From positions 262,501-326,500 of the forward strand of contig PUFA01000004.1 of NCBI GenBank assembly GCA_003508835.1: a stretch of 64,000 bases of DNA, given 5' to 3'. This document shows, in pieces, positions 1-10,194 of the stretch; position 1 is the first letter of the stretch; the number at the start of each line of letters is the position of its first letter. The DNA comes from Eonycteris spelaea (Eukaryota > Chordata > Mammalia > Chiroptera > Pteropodidae). Made by a program: the position numbers and the translations under genes. A model generated the notes under the pieces. The model worked only from the letters and a program-made list of their open reading frames with translations, was not told where the DNA came from and made no database searches.

Positions 1-302
1 CGGCCCCTGCAGGAGAGCAGAGGCCGCCAGTCCCCGCAGCGGGGTTCGGGCCGGGAAGCTGCTGATCGTTGCTTCAGAAGAGAAACGTGGAGGCAGCTGG
101 TGGTCAGGCCGAAGCCGCAGCCGCGGGCCCGGGTCGGGCCTGGCGGTGACAGGCGCAGGGGGTGGCGTGACGAGGCGCCCGGGCCGCGGGACACCAAGGT
201 CATTCCGAAATGTTTGTGATACCGATATGTGGGGACCCCCCCCAAGTGTCTCTCCCTGATAATAACGTTATTTTTGGCCGGGGGGGGCGGGGATTTTAAC
301 AG
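1..302 (+). other. EBF3: EBF3 intron, 3' part
   Basis: GC-rich intronic sequence with no coding match. The end of the intron is odd: a pyrimidine-containing stretch is followed by a run of about 15 nearly uninterrupted G before the AACAG acceptor, so the polypyrimidine tract is displaced upstream. The acceptor is chosen because it leaves a phase-1 junction, the same phase as the next two EBF3 introns, and because the exon after it reads directly as EBF protein. Confidence 0.75.
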
Positions 303-491
303 TCGGCTACAGTCGCAACACGAGCAGCGTGTCCCCACGAGGCTACGTCCCCAGCAGCACCCCCCAGCAGTCCAATTACAGCACGGTCAGCACTAGCATG
401 AACGGATATGGAAGTGGCGCCATGGCCAACCTAGGGGTCCCAGGCTCGCCTGGATTCCTTAATGGCTCCTCCGCCAACTCTCCCTACGGCA
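303..491 (+). CDS. EBF3: EBF3 internal coding exon (C-terminal transactivation region)
   Basis: This exon codes for part of the Ser/Thr/Pro-rich C-terminal activation region of early B-cell factor 3, a nuclear DNA-binding factor of the COE family that acts in neuronal and muscle differentiation. The zinc-knuckle DNA-binding domain, IPT/TIG and HLH parts lie upstream, outside the window. Recognisable stretches are [29 protein letters not shown] and [16 protein letters not shown], which match vertebrate EBF1/EBF3 almost residue for residue; the SGAMA and LGVPGSPGF details fit EBF3 better than EBF1. The exon is 189 bp, enters in phase 1 after AG at 301-302 and leaves in phase 1 before a GTAAGT donor at 492, so it is symmetric. 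Compared with the human protein as I remember it there are only one or two substitutions here. The exon assignment is firm; the exact 5' boundary is slightly less so because the acceptor lacks an adjacent pyrimidine tract. Confidence 0.93.
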
Positions 492-735
492 GTAAGTGTC
501 TGTTTTTGTCACACGTCATCACACAGCTTCATTTTCACCCCAAAGTCCAGTGTGTGCGTTGCTCGGGTGTTCTGTGGTGTGAGCTGCTGGACAGAAGGAA
601 GGGTGGCTCTGAGGCTGGGCGTCCGCGCGGCCACGGTCCATTGACCTGCGCCGGGCCCCGCGCGGCCCCCGCCGGACACCCGCACGGCCCCGGCGCCCGG
701 CGGCGCCGCGTGCTGACGCCTTTGCTTTGTTGCAG

Positions 736-933
736 TCGGGCCGGCCAGCCCCACCGTGCCAGCCTCTGCCGTCACCCTCCCTTCCAGCTGTAGCAGTGCG
801 CACGGCATTTTCTCATTCTCACCTGCCAATGTCATCTCCGCAGTGAAACAAAAGAGCGCCTTCGCGCCCGTGGTCCGGCCCCAGGCCTCCCCTCCTCCCT
901 CCTGCACCAGCGCCAACGGGAACGGGCTCCAAG
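736..933 (+). CDS. EBF3: EBF3 penultimate coding exon
   Basis: A 198-bp exon follows TTGTTGCAG and ends at a GTGAGC donor, both junctions phase 1; the 244-bp intron before it is short. It encodes the very conserved EBF tail motif [20 protein letters not shown], followed by [20 protein letters not shown]. The first third is unusual. Where human EBF3 has, from memory, IVPSSPTMAASSVTLPSNC, this gene reads [19 protein letters not shown], a cluster of changes in a factor that hardly varies among mammals. Nearly all of these changes need an A/T to G/C base change. The rest of the exon is unchanged, which argues against a pseudogene. It acts as part of the C-terminal transactivation region in the nucleus. 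Confidence 0.95.
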
Positions 934-2741
934 GTGAGCGGGCGGCCCCGGGGCGGGCGGCCGGGCTCTGTCCCTGGGGGGAGGGGCGCTGCATGCGGGG
1001 GGGCCTGCCGCGGTGCCACGCCCCGCCCTCCCCACACTCCTGGGGGTGACGCATCCCCGTCCGCCCCGAGTGCCGGCTTCTCCCTCGCCGCTCCCACAGA
1101 GCCCCGAGTCCTTGCACGGCAGCTGAGGCTGGCGCTGCTCGGGGGAGGAGCCAGGGACACGGTCAGCGTGGCGGGGTCTGTCCTGTCCCTCTCACGAACA
1201 GGCCTTCACGGCCGGAGCGCCCGCAGCCCCCGTGGGCAGGAGGCAGCGACGTGGCCGTGGGGACAGGCTGGTGGGTCACCGTGCCACCCACGGAGCCCGT
1301 CTCAAACCTGGCCCGGCCTCAGAGCCCGTGGGTCCCGGCGGGCTGCGCCCCTCGGAAGGGGCCGTACGTGCACGTCGGTGCCTCTGCGCGGTCTCTGCCA
1401 GAGACTCGGGGGAGAGGGGCCCGGCCCCAAGGGCAGCGGGAGGCACGGCCTGGACACAGCTGCCCACAGAGGGGGCCACGCGGAACAGGCTCCCAGCGCC
1501 TGCCCGGGGCCCTGCGGGACCCCCTGAGGCCCACAGGCACCGAGACCAAGTGGCCGTCATCGGCCTTTCAGACACCACCTGTGGTCCATGCTCCTCCCGG
1601 TGAAAATCAAATCCAGTTACTCCTTTAGAAAACGAACCCCTTCCACCAGTATTTACTGAGCGCCTACTATGTGCCAGGCTCTCTGCTGGGTGCTGAGGAC
1701 GTTACCGTGGAGAAGACAAACTGGCCCTTTTGTGAAGTCGGTGGCATATTTCACTTTGATGAACTAATGCTCAAAAAAGGAACTGGAAAGGTATCAGTGA
1801 TTTGAAATTGTCTTCGCAGCGCCCATTAGTGTACGAGAGGGACGCCCAGGCCCCCGGAGGGCCACCGACTGGCCTGTGGGCCGGCAGCGGCCACCGGAGC
1901 TGCTTGCGAGGCAGGTGGCCAGGGGCCGCGGCCTGTCCTCCGTCCACGCAGTGTGTGGACGCCTCACGAGCGGCGTGCACACACTCAGGCCTCACACCCC
2001 GTAGCTGTAACGGTGAGTCGGAGACAGGTTCTCAGCGCTGAGGTGAACGCAGTGAGAGAGCGAAGCGAACAGACGGTGAACACGCTGTAGATTGTTCTGA
2101 CGAAAATCAGACGCCACTAAAGGTGGAAGATTTTGAATCACGTCCGTGCCAGGCGCTCACGGGCGGCGTCCGCTGCGCGTGCCGTCTCAGCCCTAAGGTT
2201 CTATTCCGATGAGCCTGCCGAGGCGGAGCCGGGGCCCAAGTCTCTTCGGGGCCCTTGCCCTCGAGACGGCACGGCCGAGTGGCTTTCATGCCGGAGGACG
2301 TGCGACTCACCATTACGATGCAGAGCCATCAGCAGGAGGGCAGAGGCGAGGGCTAGCGCCGAGGGGAGACTGAGGCAGGTGGTCCCGCTTTCGCCAGGCA
2401 GAGAGCAGGTCGGTCCACAGGTGTGGGCAGAGGCAGCCTCGGGGGAGCCTGGGCCTCCAGCTGCTGTAAACCAGCCACCGGGACGCGTGGGAAGCCTGGC
2501 GTCCACCCCAGAAAGGCCAGGAGCCCTTCCCCTGCCGCAGGAAGTCTGAGCAGGGCCACAGGGCTTCGTCCCCAGCTCCACCCCACCCCCACCCCACGCA
2601 GTAGGCGCCCTGCGCCGTAACCGAGCCCCCGGCTGGTTACCGGCGAGCCGGGCAGACCCGCCAGCGCTGCGGAACAGCGCGCGCAGAGAAGGCCGGCCGC
2701 CCGCGCGCCGGCCCCGCTAACGGCTCCTCTCTCTCTTGCAG
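934..2741 (+). other. EBF3: EBF3 last intron
   Basis: A 1.8-kb intron between a GTGAGC donor and a CTCTCTCTCTTGCAG acceptor. It is GC-rich and holds no exon that I can support. Around 1645-1740 there is an AT-richer stretch containing TACTATGTGCCAGGC and AGAAGACAAACTGGCCC, which resembles an abundant ancient mammalian interspersed repeat of MIR/L2 age; I do not assign a family. Confidence 0.85.
1645..1740 (+). repeat. ancient mammalian interspersed repeat fragment
   Basis: The sequence TTTACTGAGCGCCTACTATG, continuing through GTGCCAGGCTCTCTGCTGGG, has the form of a widespread old mammalian repeat recognisable by its 'activity peak' wording. A second, more GC-eroded copy seems to lie at 17370-17700. 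The family name is not certain from reading alone. Confidence 0.45.
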
Positions 2742-2773
2742 CTATGTCTGGGCTGGTAGTCCCGCCCATGTGA
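2742..2773 (+). CDS. EBF3: EBF3 terminal coding exon end (AMSGLVVPPM-stop)
   Basis: The final codons of EBF3 are spliced on after CTCTTGCAG: the split Ala codon, then MSGLVVPPM and TGA. This is the invariant C terminus of vertebrate EBF3, and the closely similar ISGMIVPPM ends EBF1. The phase-1 junction matches the GTGAGC donor of the previous exon. The reading frame is intact to the stop, and the 3' UTR continues in the same exon without a further intron that I can see. With the two upstream exons it gives about 140 residues of continuous, undamaged EBF3 tail. Confidence 0.96.
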
Positions 2774-4390
2774 GGGCCTTCTGCTTACCTCCGCAGCGCC
2801 CAGCACCCACGGACGGACTTCAGGGGGCACGTCCAGGACACTCCGACATGCCGAGGGAGACAGTGTCAAACACGTCGGCAGCGGTCGAAATGCTACGAAA
2901 GACTTTGTTTAAAGATTTTATTTAAACTATTGAGAATCGACATGCAAACAGCCTACTTCTTCATGAACAATTCCATGTTGTTGACTGAACTTTTCTCATA
3001 TTTTCACACTTCTCAGTCCCGAAGAATAAGGAAAACAAAGCGACGCCTATTTTGTATAAAGTTTCCGACTCCGTCTTGGCCACGTCTGGTACTTGCTGTG
3101 TGTTGGGAGAAACTTTGTGAATGCACCATGCTGAGTATCATGAAACACTGATGCAAAACGCCTCCAAACGTTGTTCTGTACTCATACTTAGATTCACAAT
3201 GGTTGTGTATCTCTATAATGTGACATATTTTTTTGTGGTGGAAAAAGGGGGCCAAGGAGGTATGAGCCATCAAACTGGAAGGAAGGATGACTATATGAGG
3301 AGGAGGATTTGGGGTGGCGGGGGTGGGGGAGGGAGGGTTTATCATTGCTTACCTTCATCTTAATGAAATGAAACTTTGTAACTTATTGTAGTTAGAAATT
3401 GTAACTTTGATATTGAATTCTCTTGCCTTCAACAAGCACACTGACAGAGAAAAAAAAAAAAACGCTACTGTCTGTTGGTTAAAATATTCTCCCACTGCTA
3501 GAGCTTCCTGTTAAGCAAGTGTGATCTGCAACATTTTTCAACTTTTGCTAGCACTGTATACTATTGCATTCTTAGGCTACTGTGAGGTCCATGTTTCTTG
3601 TACCAGAAATTGTCCTTTTGACTTCTAGATCCTTCCTCCCTAATGTGTTTTGTATGTGGTTATAAAATTGTAGACTTTTGTGATTTTGCCAAAGTTGTAG
3701 CTAAATATTTATACACTTGTCTTGAATTTTTTTCAGATCCACTTAAATCTTTAGAAAAAGGTTTTATTCCTTATGTGTCTCATAAGGAGTGAAATGGTCT
3801 CCATTCGACACTTTTCCATGAACACTTGCAGTTGCTACGGGACTTTATTTTGTAACATATCAATTATAAATATTGTATTTATCTTTGAGATTTTGTACAT
3901 TGCTTTGCCCGCCGTTTTCTTTTCTTCGTCCGTATTGGTTTTGGGTCACGGCCTGGTGTGATGCTGGGAAGCGCATTCAGCCAAGAACGGTCTCTCCGAT
4001 CCGTTTCCTTAAAAATGAACCAGTGTCCTTGCATTTCATGTGTACGTACAGAATTTGCTATTGTTTAGACTTTCCATCTTTTTTTTTTTATTATTTTGAG
4101 GAAAGGTCAAATTCATTGTTTATTTTTATATTATTTTTAAGTTATCTGAACAAATACTTTTGAGAAAAAGACGTTTGTTGTGTGGTCAGAACGGCGCCAC
4201 CGGCTGCGACGAGTCCCAGTCGACCCCGTGCATGTGGAGCGGCCGCGGAGGGCTGTGTCCGTGCTTTATTTTTTTGTAGGATGTAAAGAGTCATTTTAGC
4301 TGCCACCCACGACTTTGCCACATAGCTGAACTGTGTTTACTGGAAAAATTCAGAGGCCTAAAGTTTAAAATAAAATTTACTTCTGACGTT
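2774..4390 (+). other. EBF3: EBF3 3' untranslated region (proximal form)
   Basis: After the stop codon the sequence changes to long AT-rich, low-CpG, non-repetitive stretches typical of a conserved developmental-gene 3' UTR, with several ATTTA pentamers, T-runs and a 13-15 nt A-run near 3450. An AATAAA hexamer at 4369 followed by AT- and GT-rich sequence is the first strong cleavage site. Extent is inferred from composition and signals; no transcript evidence is available here. Confidence 0.8.
4369..4374 (+). terminator. EBF3: EBF3 proximal polyadenylation signal AATAAA
   Basis: A canonical AATAAA sits about 1.6 kb after the EBF3 stop, in AT-rich sequence, with a TTTGCCACAG/TTCT-type U-rich stretch downstream. 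Confidence 0.65.
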
Positions 4391-4536
4391 TTAATTAAAA
4401 TGTTTGCCACAGTAACTTCTCTGATGCCTTAAAAGTGGACTTCTTTAAAAAAAAAACAACAAAAAAACCCCTTTGTGCTATTTTATCACAGGCTTACACA
4501 ATGGTTAACCAATTTTTCATTTGGAGATTTATGGTG

Positions 4537-4540
<4 letters not shown>

Positions 4541-4568
<28 letters not shown>
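4541..4568. repeat. (CA)n microsatellite
   Basis: An uninterrupted run of about 14 CA dinucleotides just after the proximal EBF3 cleavage site; probably length-polymorphic. Confidence 0.95.
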
Positions 4569-4570
<2 letters not shown>

Positions 4571-5348
4571 ACAAAAGCACAAACCTGGTGACCCGTGGGT
4601 CACTCTTCCCTGCGTCCGATTCTGCTGCGTCCTGCGTCCTTCTGAGCTCAGGTTCACAGAGGCTTCGAGGGGATCGGAATGGCTGCTGGCTTTTTTTTTT
4701 TTTTTTTAAATAGTACTTTTTTGTGTGGTCAGCCCCAGCAGCACTGTCCGTACCTTTTACACTGAAATGACCTCGTTCAGACCCTGTGCCTGTCAGTGCC
4801 AAACCCGCAGAGAGACCAAAAGGGTCAGCGCCCCCCACCCCCCGCCACCATGTGTGGCTTTGCAGGTACAGCAGAGCAAACGTTTTGCGAACTGCAGCAG
4901 AAATTAAAACAAAAACGAGGGACTTTTTAAAAACTTTCTTAACAAAAAGTAAAACAATGCACAACTTTAGTAGAGTGTTTAAGGGGCTCAGTGACCACGC
5001 AGAATGTCCCCAGAGGTCAGCAGGCCACAGCCGGCCCCGCGGTGGCCGACAGGGCTTAGCTACGTGGAAAAAGCCTGAGACGTGACTTTGGAACTAAATT
5101 GTCTCCGTTTCACTTTGTGTAAGTCGGGGTTTGATCTGAACGCGAGCTCACGTGTACCTGCGAACGTGTGCCAGCTCCTCCCTGCCTGCTCTCGGTCCGC
5201 GTTTTAGATGGTTAGTCGACGCTCACCTCACTGCGCCGTCTCAGAACTGAGCGCTTCGCCAACTGGTAGACCCTACAATACGCTGGTTTATCTGTACATT
5301 TTTTCAGATATTTAACTGTATAAAAATGTTCATTTTACACAATATTTA

Positions 5349-5354
5349 ATTAAA
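5349..5354 (+). terminator. EBF3: candidate EBF3 distal polyadenylation signal ATTAAA
   Basis: ATTAAA is the commonest variant of the poly-A hexamer. It is embedded in AT-rich sequence, with CTTGTCTGTG about 15 nt downstream as a GU-rich element. Confidence 0.5.
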
Positions 5355-5399
5355 GTATTTCTTGTCTGTGAGTTTCACTTTGGGTAGCTTTATGTTTCG

Positions 5400-6055
5400 G
5401 TGATTAAAATGGCTGGGTGGACGCACGAGGAGTGCCCGGGCCGCCGTCTGCATACCGTGGGATCCAGGGCGGCTCCTGGCCAAGACGGAAGCGATTCAGA
5501 GTCGCAGACGCACCTTGGAACGGAGCGGCCGACCCTCACACACTCACGCACCTGCAGAGAGAGACGCACGTAGCCACGTGGATGGTGCGGTCCCCACCTG
5601 TGTGTGTGGCCCTGACGTGCGACTGCACGTGACCGTCAGACGCGGGGCCCCAGCAGCTCTGTGGCACCCAAACAGTCGTGCGGCCCCTGGGGCTCGGCCG
5701 CCCTGCCCCCTCGGCCCCCCGCTTCTGAACGGAGGGGTCGGCAGGCCGCAGGTGAGCTGCACGGGGGCAGGAAGTGGCCTCAGGGCAGCACGTCGGCAGA
5801 GGCTCGGGGAGGGGGTGAGCCGAGGTCTGACGGGATGGCACCACGCCGCCTCCACCCCCAGGCCCGCCGACCTGGCGCGACACGGGCCCCCGTGGGCTGC
5901 GCGTGGACGCTGGCGGGGGCGGCTGCGGCGAGCGCGGCCGCCAGCGCGAGGCTCTGCTTCGCGCGGCGACGGCCGCCGGGTCCTGCGTGTTTTCGGCACG
6001 CCCATCCGTGTCGTCGTTCCATTTTCTCCTGAATGGGAGGCTGGTTCGCATGTTT
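5400..6055. other. GC-rich intergenic DNA, no gene seen
   Basis: Very GC- and CpG-rich sequence with many accidental open frames on both strands but no recognisable domain, splice pattern or repeat. Confidence 0.6.
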
Positions 6056-7330
6056 TGGCTTGCAGCTCCATAACACATACGCACAAGTGTGATCCAAATT
6101 AGCCCTCACAAAAGTCCTCTTAATTACTTGTTCTGCTGAGCAAAACAGGAAACAATTATTCAAAACATAAAGCAACTTGTGAATGCCTTTCTCCCCTGTC
6201 AGTGACAATCAGCCTCCTTTGACTACGTTCTTGTTTCGGCCTTAAAGAGACAGCAGAGAGGGACTCATGGGGGTACAAAGCCGCAGCCCACGTGCACCCC
6301 GCGCCCCTCCCCCAGACTCCCGCCCACGGTGCTGGGGGCTGGGCTGGGGACACAATTCAGCCCCTTTCCTCCTCTGAGCCAGTGCCAGGATGCCAGCCCT
6401 GGGGATGGGGCCCGGGGACCTCCCTGGAGCAGGCTTTCGGGGCCCTGTAACCTGGGGAGAAATTATTTTCTGTTTGTGTTTCGTTTTGAGTCAGAAGCGA
6501 GAAGTAACGACCTCTCAGAATGTATGCCAATTATTGTCAGGCCGCCTTTTAAGGCCTTTCAAGCTTTTAAAGATTATTCAAAGCACTCGAAATGGGCTTC
6601 AATCTAATGCCTCATTTCATTGCATTAAACAGCCTAGTTAATAAAGAATCGATATATTCAGAGGGCAAGGTTATCTTTTGTCTATAAGGGGTGGTGTCGT
6701 TCTAAACCTTTTATAGTTCAAATGCTGAAAAAGACCTCACGGAATCCATACCCATCAAGTGGGTCAGCGGGAGCAACGAGGCAGCCGGGCGGGAAGAGGG
6801 GCCGCCCTCCCTCTCACGGCCGCAGCCTTATCTCCTCGCCGGAGCCCACGGAAGTCCTCAGAAAATGTCAATTTCTCATCAAGACAAGAGGCCACGATGA
6901 TCAGTTTTTCCAGAGAATGCAGACAATTAAGAGACGGCAAAGGCGGCCCCGCGGCCGTGGGCCGCGGCTGCTGCCCTCGGAGCTGCGCGCGCCCCCGCCC
7001 CCGCCCGCAGATAATAAGAGCTGGTGATAACTCGGGTGTCAATATGCCAGAGAGTGACTTTGGAATGCGAGCCCTTGTGTTTCCAGCTCCGCCGATCTCA
7101 GGCCCGATAACGGCCCCGCTGCCCCCGGCCCCCGGGCCGGCCTCACAATTAACGCGACGCACGAAAGAGGGGCCTCTTTATGCTGCTGAGACAATCCCGT
7201 TTCACCCTTCAAGGGTCCCTTTTATGTCGGAATAAGGTTGCTTTTAATGAAATTTAAACTCATCAGAGGAAATCAAAAACCTCCAATCAGATTACAAATT
7301 GATTTTTTGGTCATTTGTCATTTCCCAGTG
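6056..7330. promoter_or_regulatory. candidate conserved non-coding cluster downstream of EBF3
   Basis: Blocks of balanced-to-AT-rich unique sequence stand out of GC-rich DNA at about 6060-6250, 6440-6730, 6840-7060 and 7140-7330. They are dense in homeodomain-type cores (TTAATAAAG, CCAATTATTG, ATCGATAT, TTTTAATGAAATTTAAAC, ATCAGATTACAAATTGATTT) and hold neither coding structure nor an obvious repeat. Such islands next to EBF-family genes are commonly developmental enhancers. Function is inferred; no alignment could be run. Confidence 0.45.
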
Positions 7331-9179
7331 TGGAGCCACAGGGTTCCCAGGGAGCCCGACGTGCACGCAGCTCCCGGGCCTGGGGGCAAACAGGAGCGGC
7401 TCGTCACCCCCGTGTGGGCGCAGACACGGTTCTGACTCCGCCCGCCGCCCGGCTCGGAGCCCAGCCAGGGCCCAGCCTGGCAGAATGGACAGGGGCTTCG
7501 GGGGTGCGCAAGGGCGATCCATCCGTGGCCCACAGCGACGCGGTGTCTTGGGGTTGCGGGCAGTTTGGGGTCAAACCTGTGTCCAGAATCTGCACGAGCA
7601 AGTCACGCACAGAGCTCAGGACCTGGGCTGGCGAGAGAACACGGCCGACTCCTGCCCAGACTTTACCCTGAGCCCAAACGCCGCTCCCCGACGAAGCCGG
7701 CCCCGTCTCACAGGCCGATGGGGGTCCTTCCTCGGGACGCGCCTAAGGCCGGCAGCGCCAGCCTCCCGGGGTGCTCCTGAGGTACCGACCGGGGCGGACT
7801 TTGGGCCTCTCGAGGACGAGACATGGCCATGCCTTCCTCGTCTTCCGCTCCCGCGCTGGGTCTGAAGGGTCCCGCCGAGAGCCTGGGACTTAGTGTGCGC
7901 GAAGAGCGGTTCGTCCCTCCTGGAAAGACCAGGGCCGGGGACAGAGGCGGGTAATGCGACCTCGGGAGGGCAGTGGACACTCCTGGTCCGAGACCGCTCG
8001 GAGCCACCTTTTAAGTTGTCATCTCTAAGGGGAGTCAAATCTACACGTTTTCACCGAGCAAATAAGCGTCACACTTTCCCCTACAGCTGCGGCCGGCCGG
8101 GGCGCACGCCGGCCACGTCACCGCGTGGGCTGTCCCTGGGTGTGCTCCTGGAGTTGGCCTCCCTCCCTCAGGTGGCAAGGCCGCAGTCTGGAGAACAGAG
8201 AATCAGCCCCAGGCCAGAACGCTGGAGGGCCCAGCGTCGGACGGGGTCTCCTCTCCCCAACTCCCCGGCCTGTCCCTCCGACAGGTTCCAGAGGCCGCCA
8301 GCAGCAGAGAGACCATCCCGTGGGGCGGGGAGCGTGGCTCCCGGGAAGGTCACAGCCAAGCGCAGGGGGGCCGCATGCCGCCCCCAGGGCTGAGGGGCCT
8401 GACCCAGCCAGGCGCCCTGGACAGGCCGCCCGATGGGGACTGGCTTCTCTAGCTGGTGTGGCCGGGCGCAGGAGCCTTCTGTCAGGACACAGCCAGCGGC
8501 ACACGATTACGACCCAGCAGGGCAGGGCAGGCAGCGGCCCATGCCAGGGCCTGTGGCACACGGGAGTCTCCCGAGGAGCCATGCCCTCAGCAACCACCCT
8601 CCGCCCTGCCACTGTGCCCTCGGCTCCCGCGCTCCCCCACAGCTGAGGGGACGGGCTGCCCGTGTACCCCAGAAGCCCCTGCGCCAGCCAGCACGTGTGT
8701 GTGGGAGCCGTTCCCCCAGCGCCGGGACAGGAGGGGTGCAGGCTGGGGCCACCGAGGGCCCCCACTGCCAGAGGGGCTGGGCCGCAGGGGCCGAGCCCGT
8801 CAGTCACCTCCCAGCTGGGGCTCAGTGACCATGGGGACAGGACATGGACGAGGAAAAGCAGAGTGGTGATGGACCGGGCGGCAGAGTGAGAGGCGCTGGA
8901 CCAAACAGAAACGGGGGATCAGAGGGGACCTGGGCGTCAGGCCACTGCTGCCGCCGTGCTGACCGGCGGACGGCAGCTCACTCCCCTGACGGGGGCTCCT
9001 CAGCGGGTTCGGGACCCGGGGCTGACGTCCCACCCGCCGGAGGCCGCGCCCCGTCGAGCCGCTACCATGGGGCCCCCGGCCCCCGGCTGGCGTGCGGCCG
9101 GGCCCCGGTGCACGACACTGCAGCCAGCGTGACAGAGGTCCGCGGTCCCGAGACACCACGAGCTGCTGCCGATCCGTAA
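7331..9179. other. GC-rich intergenic DNA, no gene seen
   Basis: Long open frames here on both strands are low-complexity Pro/Ala/Arg/Gly strings in several overlapping frames, as expected from GC content. I see no splice-consistent exon, domain or repeat. Confidence 0.6.
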
Positions 9180-9429
9180 ACCCGGAAGGAAACACGGGCG
9201 AATTCAGCCGACTCACAAGGGAACGAGAGATCGATAAGCTTAGGAAAATATTTGCGCTCACTTAAAAATGAGTATCAGACTAAAATCACGGGCTGAAACA
9301 AATTTTTCTCACTTGTAAAATTAGAAAAGATTTTTCTTAAAAGGCGACAGCCCTCTCGAGCTTCCTTGGCAGCCGCTTCCGGAAGCCCAGCTGCGCTCGT
9401 GGCCTCCGGCCCGCTCCCTCCCTCCCCGG

Positions 9430-9670
9430 GATCGATCCTGAGGAGATAATCGGGGATTAGATAAGACTGTACGTACAAGAATGTTCGCTGCTGTAATATT
9501 TATTTAAAAACACCGGAAAGAACCCGACCGTCTCGCAGTAGGAATCATGAACTGTACTACGGTCCAGCCATATAATAGAGCGTTCCATAGTCTACTACGT
9601 GTTTAAGGTCGTGTTTTTAAAGCACATTTAGTGAGATGACAAACACTAGCGTCAAAGTCAAGTGGAGCGA
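9430..9670 (+). mobile_element. old LINE-1 3'-end fragment
   Basis: The order of short words (GAGATAATCGGGGATTAG, GTACAAGAATGTTCGCTGC, TAATATTTATTTAAAAACACC, then CCAGCCATATAATAGAGCGT) follows the 3' portion of ancient mammalian L1/HAL1-type elements, which read 'gtacaaggatgttcattgc...ccatacaatggaat'. It is heavily diverged. The AT-rich bases just upstream (about 9180-9345) may belong to the same copy. Confidence 0.55.
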
Positions 9671-10194
9671 GCATATCCTGCTGCGCATGTAACAGAACTG
9701 CGATCGGCAGATTTCTTCCTAGAGAAGAGATCGGGGGAAGCGTGAGAGAACCGTGGTGACCCCGGCAGCTGCGTGGTGGGAGCCGCGGGCTCACCCGTCG
9801 CACGCACCCCTCCGAGCGCTCCGCGGCGCGGGCACGGGGTGGCCCCGGGAGCACACGCCCCCGGCCCCCGAGGGTGACCATTCGCTGGTGCCTGACCCAA
9901 CACCCCGCAGCGGGGCCGGGCGCCCGGCTCGAAGCCCGTCGGGGCGTCCTGTGACGGTGAAGCCAGGTGGCCCAGGGCGCTGGCACCGCAAGGCCTGTGG
10001 CGGGAGCTGAGCCGCCCCCGGCGACAGGCCCTCAGAGCCCGGAGGCCGGTCCACGCAGGGCGGGGTGGGGCCCAGCGCCGCGGGTCCCGGGCAGGGACCC
10101 CCCACCAATGGCAGCTGACGCCCCTGGCTTTCCCGGCAGCCCGTGGGGCCCAGTTCCAACGTCACCTCATCTGCACTTCCTCGAAGGGATTTCC

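Larger units (their letters stand above)
4391..5375 (+). other. EBF3: possible EBF3 3' UTR extension
   Basis: A mixed region: a (CA)n tract, an 18-nt T-run near 4690, then from about 5090 to 5400 AT-rich unique sequence that again looks like conserved 3' UTR. It ends at ATTAAA (5349) followed by a GT-rich element, TTGTCTGTGAG. This would give a 3' UTR of about 2.6 kb. It could instead be downstream flank. Confidence 0.5.

Noticed and set aside
5403..5408. Another ATTAAA as the EBF3 poly-A site
   Set aside because: No GU-rich element follows and the upstream site at 5349 has a better context.
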